A DNA stretch of 64,000 nucleotides from Dermabacter vaginalis (GTDB taxonomy: Bacteria; Actinomycetota; Actinomycetes; Actinomycetales; Dermabacteraceae). The translations under genes and the position numbers were made by a program. The DNA is taken from NCBI RefSeq assembly GCF_001678905.1, contig NZ_CP012117.1, positions 372,001-436,000 of the forward strand. The letters are read 5' to 3'. Under the pieces are notes generated by a model. It saw only the letters and a list, made by a program, of their open reading frames with translations, ran no database searches and was not told the DNA's origin. Shown here piece by piece: positions 36,658 through 45,379 of the stretch; position 1 is the stretch's first letter; every line of letters begins with the position of its first letter.

Positions 36658-37695
36658 ATGCCGAACGAACACTCCGCAACGCCGCCCCGCACCCCTGCGC
36701 GCCGTGTCACGATCTACGACATCGCGAAACACGTGGGCGTGAGCCCCTCGACCGCCTCGCGCGCCCTTCACAAGCCCGGCCGGGTCAGTAAAGCGACAGA
36801 AGAACGCATCAAGCGCGCCGCCGCGGAACTCGGCTACCGCGCGAACCCCGCCGCGCGTGCCCTGCCCACGGGGCGCACCGGCACGATTGCTCTCCTCGTT
36901 GCCGACATTACGAACCCCGTCTCGTTCGAGATCGTCCGTGGCGCCGAACGCGAAGCAGAAAAGCATGGCTATGTGCTCGTGACCTCAGAATTTCGCGAGG
37001 ACCACGTGAAGGAAGCTTCGCGCGCCCACTCGCTCGCTCCGTCGGTGGATGCCTTCGTGCTCGCAAGCTCCCGCCTCGACGACGAAGCGATCGCAAAAAT
37101 CGCGGCTCTCAATCCCGTGGTCACGATCAATCGCGAGTCACCGTCGGCTTTTTCGGTCCTTGCCGATCATGAGCCGGCCCTGCGAGAACTCGTACGGACC
37201 CTCGCCGCCGAGGGACATGAACGCCTTTGCTACCTCGCCGGTCCCGAGAGTTCGTGGACGGACGCGAGGCGCTGGAGCGTCATCGAAGCCGCCGCAGGTG
37301 AGCGGGGCCTCGAGGCCGTGAGGCTCGGCCCGAACCGCCCCACCCGCAAAGCCGGCTCCGCGGCGCTCGAAGCCGTGCGCGCCACCGGCGCGAGTGCCGT
37401 ACTCGCCTACAACGACATCATGGCGATCGGTTTGCTCACCGCCGCGCGCGACGCTCGCCTCAGCGTTCCGGGCGACCTCTCGATCACCGGAATCGACGAT
37501 ATTTTCGGCTCCGACTTTACGGCCCCACCTCTCACCACCATTGCCGCGCCGCTCGAAGACATGGGCGCCGCCGCCATCCGCCACGTTCACGCCGCACTCA
37601 GCGGCGAGCGTGAACCTGGAACCGATACCTACCCCACGCAGCTACTCATGCGAGGCTCCGTCGGCCCCGCACCTCGAACGAAAGGGAAAAAGTGA
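36658..37695 (+). CDS. LacI family transcriptional regulator
   Basis: 345 aa. Helix-turn-helix TIYDIAKHVGVSPSTASRAL followed by the hinge helix RANPAARALPTGRTG. The periplasmic-binding-like domain follows (IALLVADITNPVSFEIVRGA, AVLAYNDIMAIGLLTAARD, SITGIDDIFGSDFTAPPLTT). It overlaps uxaC by GTGA and is first in lacI-uxaC-uxuB. Likely a repressor released by a uronate or an intermediate; the effector is not deducible. Confidence 0.95.
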   Translation: MPNEHSATPPRTPARRVTIYDIAKHVGVSPSTASRALHKPGRVSKATEERIKRAAAELGYRANPAARALPTGRTGTIALLVADITNPVSFEIVRGAEREAEKHGYVLVTSEFREDHVKEASRAHSLAPSVDAFVLASSRLDDEAIAKIAALNPVVTINRESPSAFSVLADHEPALRELVRTLAAEGHERLCYLAGPESSWTDARRWSVIEAAAGERGLEAVRLGPNRPTRKAGSAALEAVRATGASAVLAYNDIMAIGLLTAARDARLSVPGDLSITGIDDIFGSDFTAPPLTTIAAPLEDMGAAAIRHVHAALSGEREPGTDTYPTQLLMRGSVGPAPRTKGKK

Positions 37696-39137
37696 CCGTG
37701 ACACTCGACCTCAACCCGGACCGCCTCTTCCCGGCCGATCCCGATACGCGCGCCCTCGCGCGCGAAATCTACGGCGAGGTCAAGGATCTTCCGATTCTCT
37801 CGCCGCATGGGCACGTGGATCCGCGGCTTCTCCTCGACAACGAACCCTTCCCCGACCCCACGAACCTTTTCCTCACGTTCGACCACTACGTGTTTCGCAT
37901 GCTTCACGCGAACGGCGTGGACCTCGCGACCGTGGGCGTGGTGGGCACCGCCGAGCCCGTTGACCCGCGCGAGGCCTGGCGAATCCTCTGCGCCAACTGG
38001 CACGTGCTCGAGGGCACCGCGAGCGGGTACTGGCTCACCGACGAATTCGTGTCCCTCTTTGACATCAGCGAGGAACCGAGCGAGGAAAGCGCCGACAGGC
38101 TCTACGATCAGATCGCCGCGAAGCTCGCGACCGAAGAATTCCGCCCGCGCGCCCTTTTCGAGCGTTTCAAGATCGCCTTCCTCGCGACGACCGACGACCC
38201 CCTCGACGACCTCGAGGCCCACGCCGAGCTCGCGCGACTCCACGAAGCCGGCGAGCTGTACGGGCGCGTCGTTCCCACCTGGCGCCCCGACCGCTTCCTC
38301 GACCCGAACAAGCCCGGCTTCACCGAGGCCGTGACCGCGCTCGCGGACAGCGTGGGTGGCGACCCGCGCTCCCTCGCGGATTACCTGCGCGCACTCAAGG
38401 CTTCGCGCGAGCGCTTCATCAAAGCGGGGGCGATCTCCGCCGACCACGGCGTGCCGACCCCGTACACGATCGACCTCGACGACGACGCGCTCGAGGCGCT
38501 CCTCATCAAGGCCGTTGACGGCACCGCGACCGATGCCGAAAAGCGCGACTTCACGGGCGCGATGCTCGTGCGCTGCGCCGAAATGAGCGCCGAGGATGGA
38601 CTGGTGATGACCCTCCACCCGAGTGTGTTCCGTAACCACTCATCGGCGACGTTCGAGCGGTTCGGTCCCGATACGGGCCACGACATTCCCGAAGGAATCG
38701 AATACACGCGCAACATTCGCCCGCTTCTCGAAAAGGTGGGGCTTGAGGAGGGCTTCCACCTCGTGCTTTTCGGGATTGACGAGACAATGTACTCGCGCGA
38801 GGTTGCCCCGCTCGCCGGTTTCTACCCGAGCGTGTTCATCGGTGCGCCGTGGTGGTTCATCGACGCGCCCGACGCGATCATGCGTTTCCGCTCGGCGATC
38901 ACCGAGACCGCGGGCTTCACGCGCGGCTCGGGCTTCATTGACGATACGCGCGCGTTTCTCTCGATTCCCACGCGCCACGATATGGCGCGCCGCTGCGACT
39001 CGGCGTTCCTTGCCCGCTATGTCATGGAGGGGCGGCTTTCGAAGGCGAGCGCGCTTCGGATCATTCGGGAACTCACGATCGATCAGCCGACGCGCGTGTT
39101 CAAGCTCGAGAGCGTGCTTTCGAAGGGAGAAAAGTGA
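37692..39137 (+). CDS. uxaC: Glucuronate isomerase
   Basis: 481 aa, amidohydrolase-fold uronate isomerase (D-glucuronate to D-fructuronate; galacturonate to tagaturonate). Blocks: LPILSPHGHVDPRLL (metal histidines), NLFLTFDHYVFRMLHANGVD, KIAFLATTDDPLDDL, RVVPTWRPDRFLDP, FLARYVMEGRLSKASA. Start GTG at 37692 or 37698, after GAAAGGGAAAAA. Coupled to lacI upstream and to the reductase downstream. Confidence 0.96.
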   Translation: MTVTLDLNPDRLFPADPDTRALAREIYGEVKDLPILSPHGHVDPRLLLDNEPFPDPTNLFLTFDHYVFRMLHANGVDLATVGVVGTAEPVDPREAWRILCANWHVLEGTASGYWLTDEFVSLFDISEEPSEESADRLYDQIAAKLATEEFRPRALFERFKIAFLATTDDPLDDLEAHAELARLHEAGELYGRVVPTWRPDRFLDPNKPGFTEAVTALADSVGGDPRSLADYLRALKASRERFIKAGAISADHGVPTPYTIDLDDDALEALLIKAVDGTATDAEKRDFTGAMLVRCAEMSAEDGLVMTLHPSVFRNHSSATFERFGPDTGHDIPEGIEYTRNIRPLLEKVGLEEGFHLVLFGIDETMYSREVAPLAGFYPSVFIGAPWWFIDAPDAIMRFRSAITETAGFTRGSGFIDDTRAFLSIPTRHDMARRCDSAFLARYVMEGRLSKASALRIIRELTIDQPTRVFKLESVLSKGEK

Positions 39138-40540
39138 TGACTGTTCTCAGCCGCGACGCTGATATTTGTGCGAAGGGTGGCCTTGAGCGCCGTAACGTGC
39201 GCATCGTCCACCTGGGCCTCGGTGCGTTCTTCCGCGCTCACCAGGCGTGGTACACGAGCGAAGTGGATCCCGAAGGGGCGTGGGGGATCTCCGCCTACAC
39301 GGGCCGCAGCCCCCGCGCCGCAGAGGAACTCTCGGCCCAGGACTGCCTGTACACGCTCATCGTGCGCGGCGCGGAGGGGGATGACGCGCAGGTCATGTCG
39401 GTCATTTCCGAGGCGCACGCGGCAAGCGACCTCGAAGGTCTGTGCGCAGACCTACGCTCGCCCGACGTCTCGCTCGTGACGCTCACCGTCACCGAGGCCG
39501 GCTACGGCACGGATGCGAAAGGATCGCTCGACCGCTCGAACAGCGCCGTGCAGGCAGATGTGAAGGCACTCGCGCAGGTGGGCGAGGGCTCGGGTGCGGG
39601 GGAGGGGGAGTCCGACGCTTGCCTTCCCCAGCTCGAAACCGCACTTGCACGTCTCGTATTCGGCCTTGAGGCGCGCCGCCGCGCGGGCACCGGCGCGATC
39701 ACCATCGTGCCGTGTGACAACCTCCCCGGCAACGGCCCGCTCACGCGCGGCGTGATCGATGAATACGCAGCGTGCCTCGGCGCCGAGGCCGCGGCGTGGA
39801 TCAAAGAGAACGTGTCGGTGACCTCGACCTCGATCGACCGCATCACGCCTAAGGCCACCGACGACGACCGCGAGGCAGCCGAGAAACTCACGGGCTTCGA
39901 AGACGCCTCGCCCGTGGTGACCGAACCTTTCGCCTCGTGGATCATCGAGGGCGAGTTTGTGGGCGATCGGCCCGAGTGGGAAAAGGCCGGGGCGATCTTC
40001 ACGGACGACCTCGAGCCGTACGAGAATCGCAAGCTGTGGCTCCTCAACGGCGCTCACACGCTCCTCGCGAACGCTGCCGTGAACCGCGGCTATGAGACCG
40101 TTGCCGAGGCGATTGGCGACAGTGAGGTGCGCGCCGAAGTGGAGGCACTGTGGGACGAGGCCTCGCGTTACCTGCCCGATTTTGTCGAGGCTGGCGCCTA
40201 CCGCGAAGCTCTTCTCGAACGCTTCGAGAACCCCCACATCAAGCACTTGCTCTCGCAGATCGGCAACGATTCGCTCGCGAAGCTGCGCATTCGCATCCTG
40301 CCGATCGCCCTCAAGGAACTTGAGGCGGGGCGCGGCGCAAAAGGCGCCGTGCCTGCGATCGCCGGCTGGATTCGCCGTCAGCGCGATGGTGTCGCCTCGC
40401 CCGATGCACAGCAAAGCGCGATCGATGAGGCCGTGGCGAAGGCTGGCGACGCCCGCGTGGAGCGCGCCCTTCTCGAGCTCCTCGAACCTGAGCTGCTCGA
40501 GTATCCGGACTTTGTGGATCGCGTGCTCCGGTCGGTCTAA
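39137..40540 (+). CDS. uxuB: Mannitol dehydrogenase family oxidoreductase, probable fructuronate reductase
   Basis: 467 aa from the ATG at 39137, which overlaps the uxaC stop (TGATG); GGGAG lies upstream. NAD-binding start RIVHLGLGAFFRAHQAWYTS, then TLTVTEAGYG, ITIVPCDNLPGNGPLTRGVI, the catalytic lysine region STSIDRITPKATDDDRE and the C-terminal domain with KLWLLNGAHTLLAN. It reduces D-fructuronate to D-mannonate (or tagaturonate to altronate). No mannonate dehydratase gene is in the window. Confidence 0.9.
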   Translation: MTVLSRDADICAKGGLERRNVRIVHLGLGAFFRAHQAWYTSEVDPEGAWGISAYTGRSPRAAEELSAQDCLYTLIVRGAEGDDAQVMSVISEAHAASDLEGLCADLRSPDVSLVTLTVTEAGYGTDAKGSLDRSNSAVQADVKALAQVGEGSGAGEGESDACLPQLETALARLVFGLEARRRAGTGAITIVPCDNLPGNGPLTRGVIDEYAACLGAEAAAWIKENVSVTSTSIDRITPKATDDDREAAEKLTGFEDASPVVTEPFASWIIEGEFVGDRPEWEKAGAIFTDDLEPYENRKLWLLNGAHTLLANAAVNRGYETVAEAIGDSEVRAEVEALWDEASRYLPDFVEAGAYREALLERFENPHIKHLLSQIGNDSLAKLRIRILPIALKELEAGRGAKGAVPAIAGWIRRQRDGVASPDAQQSAIDEAVAKAGDARVERALLELLEPELLEYPDFVDRVLRSV

Positions 40541-40565
40541 GGCCTGCCCGGCCCAGTGGCGCGCC

Positions 40566-41876
40566 TCAGCTTCTTGTCGGGGATGAGCAGGGCGTGGCGA
40601 TGATGGCCACGCGGCTTCCCCCGGCTCGCGTGGCGATGAGCGTCGCCGAGCCCGGAGCTCGACGGTCAAGCTTGAGGTCCTTCCTCAGGCGCGCCGGATC
40701 GATATCCATGCCGCGCTTTTTCACCTCGAGAGTGCCCACCTCGAGTTCGCGCAGTCGCGCCGCGATCTTCTTGACCGTGAACGGCACGACCTCGCGCACT
40801 CGAAACGCGCGTGCGAGGGGTGAGGCAAGTGCCGGCTCGGCAGCCTCATCGCTGCTGAGGTAGGCAATCGATTCCTCGATCGTGTGCGCGCCGAGCTTCC
40901 GCGCGAGAGTCCCGAGCAGCCCCGCGCGGATCACGGCGCCGTCGGGTTCCCACACGTACTCTCCGATCTCGCCCACGGGCGGGTTGCGCAGCTCGGCTTC
41001 GTCAAGAGAATCGGGGACGAGTTGGGCAGGGCGAGCGTCGGAGCCGAGCACGAGGGCGGAGCGGGCGATGACGGCGCCCTCGGGGAGGGCGCCCGAAGGT
41101 CCGACGGTGGCCTCGCCCGGCACCGCGAGTTTCCCGTTCCCGACGCGCCGCGCGAGCGGGCCGAAGTACATGCACGCCTCGAGAACCTGGCCGCGCCAGC
41201 TCACCCACTGCGTCTCGGTGCCCTCGACTAGATGCTCGTGGTCGATCGCGGGTGCGAGTTTCGCCCCCACAGCGCCGATCTGCTCGGCAGCCGCACGCAC
41301 GAACGACAAAGGGGGTGCGGCCTCCTCGGGATCGTGCATGCGGGCCGTGCGGCCGCGGCGGGTTTCTCGGCGAGCTGGGTCGAACCACGCGGCATCCACG
41401 CGCGAGAAATCGAAATCTTCGGCGCGGCCGAGTTCGATGCGCGCATTCGGGAAGGGGCGCACATTCACGGTCGCGAGGGCCGCCGTTTCTTCGTCGCACT
41501 CGAGGCCAAGAACGGTGAGGCCGAGCCCAGCCTTCGCGATCGTGTCCCCTCCCAGGCCGCAGCCCAGATCCGCCACGCTCTCGAGGCCCGCGTCGCGAAA
41601 ACGCGCGGCGTGATGCGCGGCCACCTCGAGGCGCGTGGCCTGCTCGAGTCCATGCGCCGTGAACAGCATGCGCGAGGCGAAATCGCCAAACTTGTCGCGA
41701 GCCTTCGCGCGGAGTCGAGATTGGGTGAGGACCGCTGCGACAAGGTCGGGGGAGTGTCCCTCGCCGCGCAAGCGCTCGGAGAGCGCAAGAGAGCCCTCCT
41801 CGGTGTACTCGGGAAGAGTATCGAGGAGGGCCATGCCCTCGGGCGTGAGCAGTTGCGAAAGACCGGAAGAACTCAT
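40566..41876 (-). CDS. Class I SAM-dependent methyltransferase with THUMP-like C-terminal domain
   Basis: 436 aa. The Rossmann part carries SVADLGCGLGGDTIA (SAM loop) at about residues 100-115, LGLECDEETAALA and AWFDPARRETRRGR. The C-terminal 90 residues (FTVKKIAARLREL, KRGMDIDPARLRKDL) match the THUMP-like domain of actinobacterial methyltransferases. Substrate probably RNA; not established. Convergent with uxuB. Confidence 0.9.
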   Translation of the reverse strand: MSSSGLSQLLTPEGMALLDTLPEYTEEGSLALSERLRGEGHSPDLVAAVLTQSRLRAKARDKFGDFASRMLFTAHGLEQATRLEVAAHHAARFRDAGLESVADLGCGLGGDTIAKAGLGLTVLGLECDEETAALATVNVRPFPNARIELGRAEDFDFSRVDAAWFDPARRETRRGRTARMHDPEEAAPPLSFVRAAAEQIGAVGAKLAPAIDHEHLVEGTETQWVSWRGQVLEACMYFGPLARRVGNGKLAVPGEATVGPSGALPEGAVIARSALVLGSDARPAQLVPDSLDEAELRNPPVGEIGEYVWEPDGAVIRAGLLGTLARKLGAHTIEESIAYLSSDEAAEPALASPLARAFRVREVVPFTVKKIAARLRELEVGTLEVKKRGMDIDPARLRKDLKLDRRAPGSATLIATRAGGSRVAIIATPCSSPTRS

Positions 41877-41898
41877 GCCCTCAAGGCTACGCGACGGA

Positions 41899-42822
41899 CT
41901 ACTTGAGCGAACCCGCGCTGAGGCCGCCCACGATGCGACGCTGGAACACGAGCACCATGATGATGAGCGGAACCGTGACGATCACGCCCGCCGCCATCTT
42001 CGTGCCATACGGGGTGTCGAACTGCGAGATGCCCGAGAACTTCGAAATGGCGACGTTCGCGGTTTGCATCGCGGGATCGTTCACCATCGTGAGGGCGATG
42101 AGGAACTCGTTCCACGCGGCGATGAACGTGATGATCGCCGTCGTGAAAATGCCTGGCGCGGCAAGCGGGAGGATGATGCGCGTAAACGCCCCGAGGCGGG
42201 TCGTGCCATCGACCATTGCGGCCTGTTCGAGTTCCACGGGGAGCTGGCGGAAAAACGCGTTGAGATTCCACACGGCGAGCGGGAGCGCGAAGCTGATCGT
42301 TGGCAGGATCATTGCCTGGTAGGTGTTGATCCAGTTGATCGGTGCCCAATCGTAGCCGCCGCTGAACAGCTTGAGAAGCGGCACGATAAGTGTGATCACG
42401 GGGAACATCGAGGTCGAGACGATCGCGAACATCACGAGTACCTTGCCCCAGAAGTTGAGGCGCGCGAGGGCGTAGGCACCCGCGGTGCCGAGCACGAGCA
42501 CGAGCAGAGTCGTGCCGCCCGCGACGATGAGCGAGTTGAGGAGCGCCCTCCCGAAATTATTCGCCGGGTCGAATACGGCAGCGAAGTTCTCGAACGAGAT
42601 CGGGTTCGGGATGAGGTCGGTCGAGCGGCCCATTGTGGGAAGGCGCAGCGAGCTCACGAGCATCCAGTAGAACGGCGCGAGGCAGTACACGAGGATGAAG
42701 GCGACGCCGAGGCCCACGGTGATTTTCGCCCACACATTGCCCTTCTTTTTCTTGGGCGTGACGGGCGTGCGCGGTGTTTCGGCGGTGGTCGTTGATGCGG
42801 TATGGGTAGCGGCAGTGCTCAC
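41899..42822 (-). CDS. Carbohydrate ABC transporter permease (MalG-like)
   Basis: 307 aa with a 40-residue hydrophilic N-terminal extension and six helices. EAA loop: ELEQAAMVDGTTRLGAFTRI, then ILPLAAPGIF; ends RRIVGGLSAGSLK, typical of MalG/ThuG proteins. Overlaps the other permease by 4 bp. No ATPase gene is adjacent, so a shared MsiK-type ATPase encoded elsewhere is expected. Confidence 0.94.
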   Translation of the reverse strand: MSTAATHTASTTTAETPRTPVTPKKKKGNVWAKITVGLGVAFILVYCLAPFYWMLVSSLRLPTMGRSTDLIPNPISFENFAAVFDPANNFGRALLNSLIVAGGTTLLVLVLGTAGAYALARLNFWGKVLVMFAIVSTSMFPVITLIVPLLKLFSGGYDWAPINWINTYQAMILPTISFALPLAVWNLNAFFRQLPVELEQAAMVDGTTRLGAFTRIILPLAAPGIFTTAIITFIAAWNEFLIALTMVNDPAMQTANVAISKFSGISQFDTPYGTKMAAGVIVTVPLIIMVLVFQRRIVGGLSAGSLK

Positions 42823-43802
42823 GGCATGCTCCCCTCGGTCACGGTGGCGTTTTTACTGGCGAGCAAGCTCGCTCGTTTCTTCTTTTTGGGTTTTTTCTCG
42901 GCGCTCTCACCGAGCACATCCGCGCCGAGGAGCTTGATGAACACGAAGGCCACGAGGCAGATGTAGCAGAACAGCACGATCGAATACGAGGACGCCATAC
43001 CGTAGTTCGTTTTCGTTGCGGCGTCCTGCGCGAGCATCGAGAGAGTTTGCCCGGATTCGAGCCTGCCGAGGAGCACGTAGGGGAGGTCGAACATGCGCAT
43101 CGCATCGAGCATGCGGAACAGCACGGCCACCACGAGCACGGGGCGAATCATGGGAAGCGTGATCCGCCAGAAGGTCTGCCAGCGATTCGCGCCATCGACT
43201 TTCGCTGCCTCGTAAACCTGCTCATCGATCGTTTGGAGGCCCGCGAGGGTCAAAAGACCAATGTAGGGAGCTGTTTTCCAAATATCGGCGATGAGCACCG
43301 CAGCTTTTGCGTGCCACCCTTCGGTGGTCCACAGCACTTGATGCTGAATGAGCTTGTTCGCGATACCGTTCGCATCAAAAATGAGTTGCCACATGAGCGC
43401 CGACACCACCGTGGGGATCGCCCACGGCACGAGAATCGACGCGCGAATGAGACCCGTTGCCCGCATCGCGCGCGCCATGATGAGCGCCATCGCGACGCCG
43501 AGGACAGTCTCGATGCTGACGCCAATGATCGTGAACAGCGTGGTGTTCCAGAAGGCATTCCAGAACCCCGCGCCCGCCCCAACAGAGGTGAACGCGTCCA
43601 TGTAATTTTGCAATCCCACGAACGTGTCGCCCTGCTTGATGAAGCCTGTTTCGGGATCGATGCCGCCGCCTGCGACGAAGAACGACTGCCACACGGACAG
43701 CACGAGCGGAAAGCCGACGACGATCGCGAGAAGAAGCAGAGTGGGTAACAGAAGTACATAGGCGAGGCGGCCCTCGCCCTTCGAGGTTCTTGAGCGTGAC
43801 AT
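42819..43802 (-). CDS. Carbohydrate ABC transporter permease (MalF-like)
   Basis: 327 aa, six helices after a short cytoplasmic start (YVLLLPTLLLLAIVVGFPLV). EAA loop: QVYEAAKVDGANRWQTFWRI, then TLPMIRPVL. The C-terminal tail is lysine-rich (KKPKKKKR). Follows the binding-protein gene after an 87-bp gap that contains a strong hairpin. Confidence 0.94.
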   Translation of the reverse strand: MSRSRTSKGEGRLAYVLLLPTLLLLAIVVGFPLVLSVWQSFFVAGGGIDPETGFIKQGDTFVGLQNYMDAFTSVGAGAGFWNAFWNTTLFTIIGVSIETVLGVAMALIMARAMRATGLIRASILVPWAIPTVVSALMWQLIFDANGIANKLIQHQVLWTTEGWHAKAAVLIADIWKTAPYIGLLTLAGLQTIDEQVYEAAKVDGANRWQTFWRITLPMIRPVLVVAVLFRMLDAMRMFDLPYVLLGRLESGQTLSMLAQDAATKTNYGMASSYSIVLFCYICLVAFVFIKLLGADVLGESAEKKPKKKKRASLLASKNATVTEGSMP

Positions 43803-43834
43803 GCGGATATTCCGTCCTGTGGCTGAAAAGAATG

Positions 43835-43875
43835 CCGGGTCCGCAGCGAGCGCGTGGCGGCCGCTGCGGACCCGG
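43835..43875. terminator. Strong intercistronic hairpin between binding protein and permeases
   Basis: CCGGGTCCGCAGCG (43835-43848) pairs perfectly with CGCTGCGGACCCGG (43862-43875), a 14-bp stem with a 13-nt loop. It follows the binding-protein gene on the minus strand and has no T run. Likely a partial terminator or 3'-end protector that makes the binding protein more abundant than the permeases. Confidence 0.75.
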
Positions 43876-43889
43876 TTCGTGGAGAGGCG

Positions 43890-45197
43890 TTAGGCCTGGA
43901 GTTCCTCGAGGGTCTTTTGGAGGGCGTCGAGCGAAGCGTTGACCTCCTTGGATCCGGACAACACGTCGTAGGCTGCTTCCTGGATCGCCTGGGTCACGTC
44001 ACCGTACTTGACGACCTGCGGGCGGGCGGTGCCGGCATCGACGGCCGCCTTGAGGGTCTGGTAGTACGGGTACATCTCGAGCACTTCGGGGTCGTCGTAA
44101 ACGGCGGAGTGCGCGGGCGCTTCGCCGGTTGCGAGGGCTTGGGCCTTCTGCTGCTCCTCGCTGGCGAGGAATGCGATGAAGTCGATCGCCGTGCCCTTGT
44201 TCTTCGCGAACGCCGAGATGCCGTAGTTGAGACCGCCAAGCGCGGTCGCGCCTTCGCTCCCGCCGATACCCGGGATGGGGCATACATCGAACTTGCCATT
44301 GATTTTCGACGAGCCGTCCTCAGCATTCGCGAGGTTCCACACGTAAGGCCAGTTCTGAAGGAAAGCGAGGCGACCATCCTGGAAGGCCTGGCGGCTTTCT
44401 TCTTCCTTGTAGGTGAGGGCTTCCTTCGGGATGTAGTTCTTGTCGAAACCGTCCTTGACCGCCTGGAGGCCGGCCTTCGCCTCGTTGGAGTTCGCCTGCG
44501 GTTTGCCGTCCGCCCCAAAAAGGTCCTTACCCGCGGACTTCGAAAGACCCGTGAGCTGCACCGTGAGACCCTCGTACTTCGAGTACTGCGAGCCAAAACC
44601 GAGCGTGTCCTTGCCCTCTTCGGTGCCGCGCATCGCCTCGATCAGCTGGTACATCTCTTCGAAGGTCTTGGGCGGCTCGTTCGAGCCGGCAGCCTCGAGG
44701 AGGTCCTTGCGGTAGTAAAGCAGCTCGGCGTTTGTCGTGTAAGGAACGGCGTAGAGCTTATCGAAGTACTTGCCGGTCTCGACGGTCGAGGGGAGGAGCT
44801 TATCGAGGTCGAACTTCTCCTCGGGAAGCTCAACGACCCACTGCTGGGCCGCGAACTCGGCCGTCCACACAACGTCGAGGCCAAGAACCGTGTAGGCATC
44901 CGACTTCGCCTGGGCGTTGTTGATGAGCTGCGAGCGCTGCTCATCTGCCGATTCGGGAAGCTCGATGAGCGTGACTTTTTCGTCGGGGTGCTTGTCGTTC
45001 CACTGCTTGATGAATTCCTGGAACTTACCGGTGTTGTCCTTGCCGCGCACGACGCTAATCGGGCCGCGCTCCTCAAAATCAGCCTTCGCCGCGCCACCGG
45101 CGCCGCCGGAGGAATCATTGGAACATGCAGCGAGACCCGCGGCGGCGGCACCAACCGCGGAGGCAGCGAGAACTGAACGACGGGTGGGTTTAAACAT
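43890..45197 (-). CDS. Sugar ABC transporter substrate-binding lipoprotein (trehalose/maltose type)
   Basis: 435 aa from the ATG at 45197, with GGAAGGA upstream. Signal TRRSVLAASAVGAAAAGLAACSN: twin arginines plus a lipobox. SBP_bac_1 fold: GKFQEFIKQWNDKHPDEKV, DVVWTAEFAAQQWVVEL, YAVPYTTNAELLYYRKDLLE and FLQNWPYVWNLAN, close to ThuE/LpqY-type trehalose or maltose binders. The palindromes TTTCGAAA (45217-45224 region) and GCATCGATGC (45224-45233) upstream may be operators. Confidence 0.92.
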   Translation of the reverse strand: MFKPTRRSVLAASAVGAAAAGLAACSNDSSGGAGGAAKADFEERGPISVVRGKDNTGKFQEFIKQWNDKHPDEKVTLIELPESADEQRSQLINNAQAKSDAYTVLGLDVVWTAEFAAQQWVVELPEEKFDLDKLLPSTVETGKYFDKLYAVPYTTNAELLYYRKDLLEAAGSNEPPKTFEEMYQLIEAMRGTEEGKDTLGFGSQYSKYEGLTVQLTGLSKSAGKDLFGADGKPQANSNEAKAGLQAVKDGFDKNYIPKEALTYKEEESRQAFQDGRLAFLQNWPYVWNLANAEDGSSKINGKFDVCPIPGIGGSEGATALGGLNYGISAFAKNKGTAIDFIAFLASEEQQKAQALATGEAPAHSAVYDDPEVLEMYPYYQTLKAAVDAGTARPQVVKYGDVTQAIQEAAYDVLSGSKEVNASLDALQKTLEELQA

Positions 45198-45379
45198 GGG
45201 GATCCTTCCACTGCGTTTCGAAAGCATCGATGCATTCGGGCCCGGGCTTCGTTACTCCGGGTGTTGCCCTCATTGTAGGGTACGTGCGGCTCACCTCACA
45301 CATGGGGCGGTAAGTGCGTGGCGTGTCGCGGGCGTGTACGTTGGTGAACAATGACTGCCTCAGGAGGAAAGCCCTGGTT

